The position numbers and the translations under genes were made by a program. From Streptomyces albiflavescens (GTDB taxonomy: Bacteria; Actinomycetota; Actinomycetes; Streptomycetales; Streptomycetaceae), in the NCBI RefSeq assembly GCF_014645835.1, contig NZ_BMMM01000015.1, positions 1-64,000 on the forward strand: 64,000 nucleotides of DNA. The letters run 5' to 3'. Of this stretch, positions 59,399 to 64,000 are shown in pieces. The first letter of the stretch is position 1. Every line of letters begins with the position of its first letter. The notes below the pieces were generated by a model. It was not told the origin of the DNA and did not search any database. It saw nothing but the letters and a program-made list of their open reading frames with translations.

Positions 59399-61035
59399 CC
59401 TCCACTCTTCCCGCGGCGACCACACCCACGGTCCCCGCGCAGCGGCCTCGTGCGCCCAAAATCGTCCCCAACGCCCACCCGGTCCTGCGTTTTCGCAGCT
59501 CGCGCTCCGATCTGATCCTGTGCGCGGTACTCCTCGCGGCGATCCTCGTCGTCCAGGGCTGGAACATCGCCGCCTATCCGACGCTCAGCGACGACGAGGG
59601 CACCTACCTCGCCCAGGCCTGGGCCGTCCAGCAGGGCAAGGGCCTGGCTCACTACACGTACTGGTACGACCACCCGCCGCTCGGCTGGATCCAGATAGCC
59701 GTACTGACCTGGATCCCCGCTCATTTCAGCCCCTCACTGATGACCGTCGGCTCGATGCGCGTCGCGATGCTGCTGATCAGCGCCATCAGCGCGGTCCTGG
59801 TGTACATCCTCGCGCGCCGCCTCTCGCTGCCGCAGTGGGCCGCCGGGCTCGCGATGCTGCTCTTCGGACTCTCGCCGCTGTCGGTCGTGCTGCAGCGTGA
59901 GATCTTCCTCGACAACATTGCGGTGATGTGGACGCTCCTGGCGTTCTGCCTGGCCGCGTCCCCCAGCCGGCATCTCTGGCACCACTTCGGGGCGGGCATC
60001 GCGGCCGCGGCCGCCGTGCTCACCAAGGAGACGATGCTCGTCATCCTGCCCGCGCTGATGGTCACCATGTGGCGGCACAGCCACCGCGACACCCGCAAGT
60101 TCGCGCTCACCGGCGCCGTCACCGCCTGCGTGCTGATCGGCCTGGCGTACCCGCTCTTCGCCCTGCTCAAGGGCGAGTTGCTCCCCGGCTCGGGGCACGT
60201 CTCGCTCTGGGACGGCATCACGTACCAGATGAGCCGCCCCGGCTCCGGCTTCATCCTCGACCGGGGCACCGGCTCCTACGGCGTCCTGCAGTCCTGGCTG
60301 TACTACGACCGCGTACTGCCGCTCGGCGGCCTCGCGGGCGCCCTGCTCCTCCTGGTCACCTGGCGCTGGTCGGTGACCGCGCGCGCCCTGGCCGGACCCG
60401 CGCTCACCGTGGCGATCCTCGCCCTGGTGGCGCTGCGCCCGAGCGGCTACCTGCCCGCGATGTACGTCATCCAGGCGCTGCCGTTCCTCGCGCTCGTCCT
60501 CGCCGGGGGCACCGCGAGCGTGGCCCACGCGGTGCTGCGCAGGTGGCGCCGCGACGAGGAGAGGACGTACGTCACCTGGGGGCGCCGGGGGCTTGCGGCC
60601 GTGCTCGTGGTGGCCGCCGGCGCCTATGTCGTGCCGCGCTGGTACGACGGTGACCGCACCGCCGTGACCGCCGACGCCAACGCCTCCTACCGGGCGGCCT
60701 CTTCGTGGCTGAAGACCGAGGTGAAGGACCCGAAGGACACCCGGGTCCTCGTCGACGACGCCCTCTGGCTCGACCTCGTCCACGACGGCTACCGGCCCGG
60801 GCTCGGCGTCATCTGGTTCTACAAGGCCGACCTCGACCCCGCCGTGACCAAGACGATGCCGCGCGGCTGGAAGGACCTCGACTACGTCGTGGCCTCCCCG
60901 ACGGTACGCCGCGACGCGGTCGACCTGCCCAACGTCAAGGCGGCGATCGAGCACTCGACGCCGGTGGCCACCTTCGGCAAGGGCGAGGACCGCATCGAGA
61001 TCCGCCGCATCGAGACCGTGGGAGGCTCCCGATGA
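59395..61035 (+). CDS. GT-C family membrane glycosyltransferase (ArnT/PMT-like)
   Basis: A 546-residue protein with about 11 membrane helices. The GT-C signature LSDDEGTYLAQAWAV (catalytic Asp/Glu in loop 1) and YDHPPLGW follow the first helix, as in GT39/GT83 enzymes that take sugar from a polyprenyl-phosphate donor outside the membrane. A soluble tail of about 130 residues (from near 415) ends it. GTGA overlap with the upstream gene gives strict coupling. Donor and acceptor unknown; the next gene product may make the donor. Confidence 0.88.
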   Translation: MTSTLPAATTPTVPAQRPRAPKIVPNAHPVLRFRSSRSDLILCAVLLAAILVVQGWNIAAYPTLSDDEGTYLAQAWAVQQGKGLAHYTYWYDHPPLGWIQIAVLTWIPAHFSPSLMTVGSMRVAMLLISAISAVLVYILARRLSLPQWAAGLAMLLFGLSPLSVVLQREIFLDNIAVMWTLLAFCLAASPSRHLWHHFGAGIAAAAAVLTKETMLVILPALMVTMWRHSHRDTRKFALTGAVTACVLIGLAYPLFALLKGELLPGSGHVSLWDGITYQMSRPGSGFILDRGTGSYGVLQSWLYYDRVLPLGGLAGALLLLVTWRWSVTARALAGPALTVAILALVALRPSGYLPAMYVIQALPFLALVLAGGTASVAHAVLRRWRRDEERTYVTWGRRGLAAVLVVAAGAYVVPRWYDGDRTAVTADANASYRAASSWLKTEVKDPKDTRVLVDDALWLDLVHDGYRPGLGVIWFYKADLDPAVTKTMPRGWKDLDYVVASPTVRRDAVDLPNVKAAIEHSTPVATFGKGEDRIEIRRIETVGGSR

Positions 61036-62396
61036 GTTACGAGTCCACTGTTCCCGAGGAGCTGGGCGACCCGGCCGTACGCGCTGCCACCGCGAGTGAG
61101 CCGAGGGGGCGCGCCGGTGTCGAGAGGGCATGGGGGTCCCCCCGCTCGAGCGCAGCCGAGAGTGGGGGAGCGCGGAGGCCCGAAGGGTTGAGCACGATCG
61201 CCCTCTCGACACCGGCTGGAGCGCCCCGGAGGCGAACCGAGCCCGAAAATGCAGTGCCCGAGCCGGGCGCCGTCACCATCGTCGTACCGACGTTCAACGA
61301 GTCCGCGAACGTACGGGAGTTGCTGCAGCAGATCACCGAGTCGGTGCCCGCGCGACTGCCCTGCGAGGTCGTTTTCGTCGACGACTCCACGGACGACACG
61401 CCCGAGGTCATCCACGAAGCGGCGAAGGACTGCCCCTTCCCGGTCACCGTCCTGCACCGGGAGGAGCCGGTCGGCGGACTCGGCGGCGCGGTCGTCGAGG
61501 GGATGAAGGCGGCCGGGTCCGACTGGATCGTCGTCATGGACGGCGACTGCCAGCATCCCCCCTCGCTGGTACCGGAGTTGGTCGCCACCGGTGAGCGGGC
61601 GAACGCCGGGCTCGTCGTCGCCAGCCGCTACATCAAGGGCGGCAGCCGCGCCGGGCTCGCGGGCGGTTACCGCATCGCCGTCTCACGCGGCGCGACCTGG
61701 CTGACCAAGACGCTCTTCCCGCGCAAGCTGTACGGCATCAGCGACCCGATGAGCGGGTTCTTCGCGATCCGCCGCAGCGCGGTCACCGCGGAGGTCCTCC
61801 AGCCGCTCGGCTACAAGATTCTCCTCGAACTTGCGGTGCGCAGCCGCCCCCGCCAGGTCACCGAGGTGCCCTTCGTCTTCCAGGACCGGTTCGCGGGCGA
61901 GTCCAAGTCGACCGCGCAGGAGGGCTTCCGGTTCCTGCGCCACCTCGTCGGGCTGCGCACTATCTCGCCGGTCGCCCGCATGGTGATCTTCGGACTGATC
62001 GGCGCCACCGGCTTCGTACCGAACCTGCTCGGCCTGTACGCGCTGACCGCCGCCGGACTGCACTACGTACCGGCCGAGATCCTCGCCAATCAGCTCGGGG
62101 TCGCCTGGAACTTCCTGCTCATCGAGCACCTTCTCTTCCGTGAGCGCCGAAAGCACCGGCACTGGTGGGACCGCGTCGGCCGGTTCGCGCTGCTCGCCAA
62201 CGCCGATCTGGTGCTGCGCATCCCGTTGATCGCGCTCTTCGTCGACCGCTTCGGGATGGGCGCACTCTCCGCCACCGCACTGGCCCTGGTGACGACCTTC
62301 GTCCTGCGCTTCGTAGGGACCGAAGCGCTGGTCTATCTGCCGCGCCGCAGCAGCAAGTCCGCGGGCGGGAGCCGCACAGCAAGGAGAGCCGCATGA
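61032..62396 (+). CDS. Polyprenol-type GT2 glycosyltransferase fused to GtrA
   Basis: A 454-residue two-domain protein. Residues 75-300 form a DPM1-like GT2 domain (GAVTIVVPTFNESANVRELL, VVFVDDSTDDTPEV, VVMDGDCQHPP); residues 320-445 are a GtrA flippase-like four-helix domain (RMVIFGLIGATGFVPNLLGL ... YVPAEILANQLGVAWNFLL). It should make polyprenyl-phosphate-sugar and flip it, feeding the GT-C enzyme upstream. The first 75 residues are disordered and contain a dispersed palindrome. ATGA overlap with the upstream gene. Confidence 0.9.
   Translation: MSYESTVPEELGDPAVRAATASEPRGRAGVERAWGSPRSSAAESGGARRPEGLSTIALSTPAGAPRRRTEPENAVPEPGAVTIVVPTFNESANVRELLQQITESVPARLPCEVVFVDDSTDDTPEVIHEAAKDCPFPVTVLHREEPVGGLGGAVVEGMKAAGSDWIVVMDGDCQHPPSLVPELVATGERANAGLVVASRYIKGGSRAGLAGGYRIAVSRGATWLTKTLFPRKLYGISDPMSGFFAIRRSAVTAEVLQPLGYKILLELAVRSRPRQVTEVPFVFQDRFAGESKSTAQEGFRFLRHLVGLRTISPVARMVIFGLIGATGFVPNLLGLYALTAAGLHYVPAEILANQLGVAWNFLLIEHLLFRERRKHRHWWDRVGRFALLANADLVLRIPLIALFVDRFGMGALSATALALVTTFVLRFVGTEALVYLPRRSSKSAGGSRTARRAA
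61112..61216. repeat. Nested palindromic element inside the GT2-GtrA coding sequence
   Basis: Outer 17-nt perfect inverted repeat GCCGGTGTCGAGAGGGC (61112-61128) and GCCCTCTCGACACCGGC (61200-61216). Inside lies the dispersed module GGGGGTCCCCCCGCTCGAGC...GCCGAGAG.GGGGGAG, nearly identical in reverse to 9984-10026. It supplies about 35 in-frame residues (GSPRSSAAESGGARR among them) in the disordered leader. Confidence 0.85.
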
Positions 62397-64000
62397 AACG
62401 TATGCAATACGTGCCACGACCACGGCGGAGAACCTCACTCCTGGCCGTGGCGGGCCTCGCCGCGGGGATGCTGCTGGTCTCGCCGCAGCCCGCGTCCGCC
62501 GCCAACCTCGTCAAGAACCCGGGCTTCGAGACCGACGGTACGGACGGCATGCCGTACTGCTGGGAGAAGTCCGGCTGGGGCGACAACGACTTCACCTTCT
62601 CCACCGTCGCCGACTCCCACTCCGGCTCCAAGGCCATGAAGGTCACGCTGACCCGCCGGGCCGACGGCGACCGCAAGGCGCTGATCACCGAGGACACCAC
62701 CTGCGCCCCGGTGGTCACCGCGGGCAAGCAGTACGACCTCGGGCTCTGGTACAAGACGACGACTCCCGACGCCGCCATCACGCTCTTCCGGCACGACACG
62801 ACGGCGGGCTGGCAGTACTGGACCGACCTCAAGACGCTGGACATGGCGGGCAGCTATACCCAGGCGACCGTCCGGACCCCTGCCGTCCCGGCGGGCACGG
62901 ACCGCATCACCTGGGGCGTCTCGGTCTACGGCACCGGCTCCGCGACCACCGACGACTACACGATGGAACAGGTCTCCGACCCGATCCCGCCGGCCTCCTG
63001 CACCGGCACCGCCGAGGAGTGCGCCAACGGCAAGTGGACGGTGCTGCCCACGCAGAACCCGGTCCGTTCCATGCACTCCGTCGTCCTCAACAACGGCAAG
63101 GTGCTGCTGATCGCGGGCTCCGGCAACAGCGAGGAGCAGTTCAACGCGGGCACGTTCACCAGCGCGGTCTACGACCCGGCGAACGGCACGTACAAGACGA
63201 TCCCCACGCCCAAGGACATGTTCTGCGCGGGGCACGTCCAGCTCGCCGACGGCCGCGTTCTGGTGATGAGCGGCAACAAGGCGTTCCCGGTCGCGGGCGG
63301 GCACGGGTACGAGGGGTACAAGGACTCGTACATCTTCGACCCGGTCACCGAGACGTACAGCAAGACCAACGACCTGAACGACGGTCACTGGTATCCGTCG
63401 GCCACCGAACTCGGCAACGGCGACATCATCTCCTTCGGCGGTCTGCGCGAGGACTCGTCCGGCTCGGTGACCGCCGAGCGCTGGTCGAACGCGGAGCAGA
63501 AGTGGCTGCCGCTGTGGCAGGTCAACCAGACCTGGTCGTTCTGGGGCTTGTACCCGTCGATGATCCTGATGCAGGATGGGCGGCTGTTCTACTCGGGCAG
63601 CCATGTCTTCGGCAACGGCACCCCGGGCACCGGTTCGGCGATCTACGACTACGACGCCAACACGACGACCGCGGTCTCCGGGCTCCAGAACAAGGACGAA
63701 CGCGACCAGTCCGCCAGCGTGCTGCTGCCCCCGGCCCAGGACCAGAAGGTCCTGACGATCGGCGGCGGCAACATCGACTCCAACCCGGACGCCAACCGGC
63801 TGACCGACATCATCGACCTCAAGGCCGCCAACCCGGCGTACACCGTCGGCCCGCAGATCCCGCAGGGCACGGTGGACCTGGGCAACGGCCCGGTGGCCGA
63901 GACCGGCAACCAGGGCAAGATGTACGTCTCCGCCGTACTCCTGCCCGACGGCAAGGTCCTGGAGACGGGCGGCGGCCTGCACAACCGCGCCAACCCCGTC
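62393..64000 (+). CDS. Secreted galactose/glyoxal-oxidase-like Kelch protein, cut by window edge
   Basis: The visible 536 residues start MKRMQYVPRPRRRTSLLAVA with a signal peptide ending PASA, then a carbohydrate-binding-like beta domain (NLVKNPGFETDG, to about 195), then a Kelch propeller of copper-radical-oxidase type. The cofactor Cys278 (KDMFCAGHV) and Tyr334 (GHWYPSATEL) that cross-link in galactose oxidase and GlxA are conserved, as is the axial Tyr511 in KMYVSAVLLPDG. But the following residue, normally a copper-binding His (YHS), is Val512. The second His would lie beyond the window. ATGA overlap with the GtrA-fusion gene places it last in the operon seen here. It may be a structural glycan-binding relative or a modified oxidase. 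Confidence 0.88.
   Translation, partial: MKRMQYVPRPRRRTSLLAVAGLAAGMLLVSPQPASAANLVKNPGFETDGTDGMPYCWEKSGWGDNDFTFSTVADSHSGSKAMKVTLTRRADGDRKALITEDTTCAPVVTAGKQYDLGLWYKTTTPDAAITLFRHDTTAGWQYWTDLKTLDMAGSYTQATVRTPAVPAGTDRITWGVSVYGTGSATTDDYTMEQVSDPIPPASCTGTAEECANGKWTVLPTQNPVRSMHSVVLNNGKVLLIAGSGNSEEQFNAGTFTSAVYDPANGTYKTIPTPKDMFCAGHVQLADGRVLVMSGNKAFPVAGGHGYEGYKDSYIFDPVTETYSKTNDLNDGHWYPSATELGNGDIISFGGLREDSSGSVTAERWSNAEQKWLPLWQVNQTWSFWGLYPSMILMQDGRLFYSGSHVFGNGTPGTGSAIYDYDANTTTAVSGLQNKDERDQSASVLLPPAQDQKVLTIGGGNIDSNPDANRLTDIIDLKAANPAYTVGPQIPQGTVDLGNGPVAETGNQGKMYVSAVLLPDGKVLETGGGLHNRANPV

Noticed and set aside
59734..61212. 492-residue open frame antisense to the GT-C gene
   Set aside because: Gly/Arg/His-rich shadow; the sense strand has GT-C signature and helices.
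1..64000. rRNA, tRNA genes or complete insertion sequence
   Set aside because: I looked for cloverleaf-type ends, conserved rRNA blocks and transposase motifs (DDE, HUH, tyrosine recombinase) and found none.

Overview
The window is high-GC actinobacterial DNA with Streptomyces hallmarks: GTG and TTG starts, GGAGG-type ribosome sites, mycothiol chemistry (mca), an LAXTG sortase substrate, a GGDEF protein next to hutH, and G/C-rich dispersed palindromes. As I remember it, the gene order (accA2, maf, pccE, pccB, birA, cya, enoyl-CoA hydratase, GGDEF, hutH ... msrA, metB, ilvA, greA, mca, thioredoxin-like YyaL) follows the S. coelicolor core chromosome around SCO4920-4980. That match rests on gene content and memory, not on a search. 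I see no rRNA, tRNA, CRISPR array, complete insertion sequence or prophage.

Layout. 0-6.7 kb: acyl-CoA carboxylase subunits (alpha, epsilon, beta) on the minus strand with maf and a 42-residue membrane protein, interrupted by plus-strand genes for a membrane protein and an SGNH hydrolase; birA, which biotinylates the alpha chain, is divergent. 7-15.3 kb: signalling and stress genes (class III cyclase, enoyl-CoA hydratase, GAF-GGDEF protein, histidine ammonia-lyase, cold-shock protein with a structured leader, DEAD-box helicase). 15.4-25.2 kb: envelope and secreted proteins (LAXTG protein, L,D-transpeptidase lipoprotein, MacB-type ABC exporter, subtilase) and an ABM-truncated-globin fusion. 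25.2-28.2 kb: XRE regulator divergent from a zinc alcohol dehydrogenase, then a VOC protein.

28.3-39.4 kb is accessory. An FG-GAP secreted protein is followed by small genes of unknown function (one with a SUKH/SMI1 domain and leucine-rich tail, a DUF1905 protein, a Sel1-repeat protein). One or two genes at a time are bounded by six copies of a roughly 50-bp imperfect palindrome with a conserved centre. The last copy forms the 3' end of a truncated DUF4291 gene. A PAS-GAF-SpoIIE-HATPase phosphatase closes the section.

39.4-50.2 kb returns to core genes: msrA, metB, a sigma/small-membrane-protein pair, marR, ilvA, a DrrAB-type exporter whose promoter holds a perfect palindrome, greA and mca. 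Two tandem-repeat arrays (4 x 37 bp and 8 x 20 bp) sit in gene gaps. 50.7-57.9 kb: a large STAND/TPR protein with a non-canonical Walker A, a winged-helix regulator divergent from a membrane protein with operator-like repeats, a secreted-domain protein and yyaL.

58.1-64 kb is a tightly coupled four-gene operon (every junction overlaps by 4 bp): a QxxRW-type GT2 glycosyltransferase, a GT-C glycosyltransferase, a polyprenol-type GT2 fused to GtrA, and a secreted galactose/glyoxal-oxidase-like Kelch protein lacking one expected copper histidine. It is the strongest candidate here for an undescribed glycan-assembly system, followed by the palindrome-punctuated gene array at 29.8-36.3 kb.
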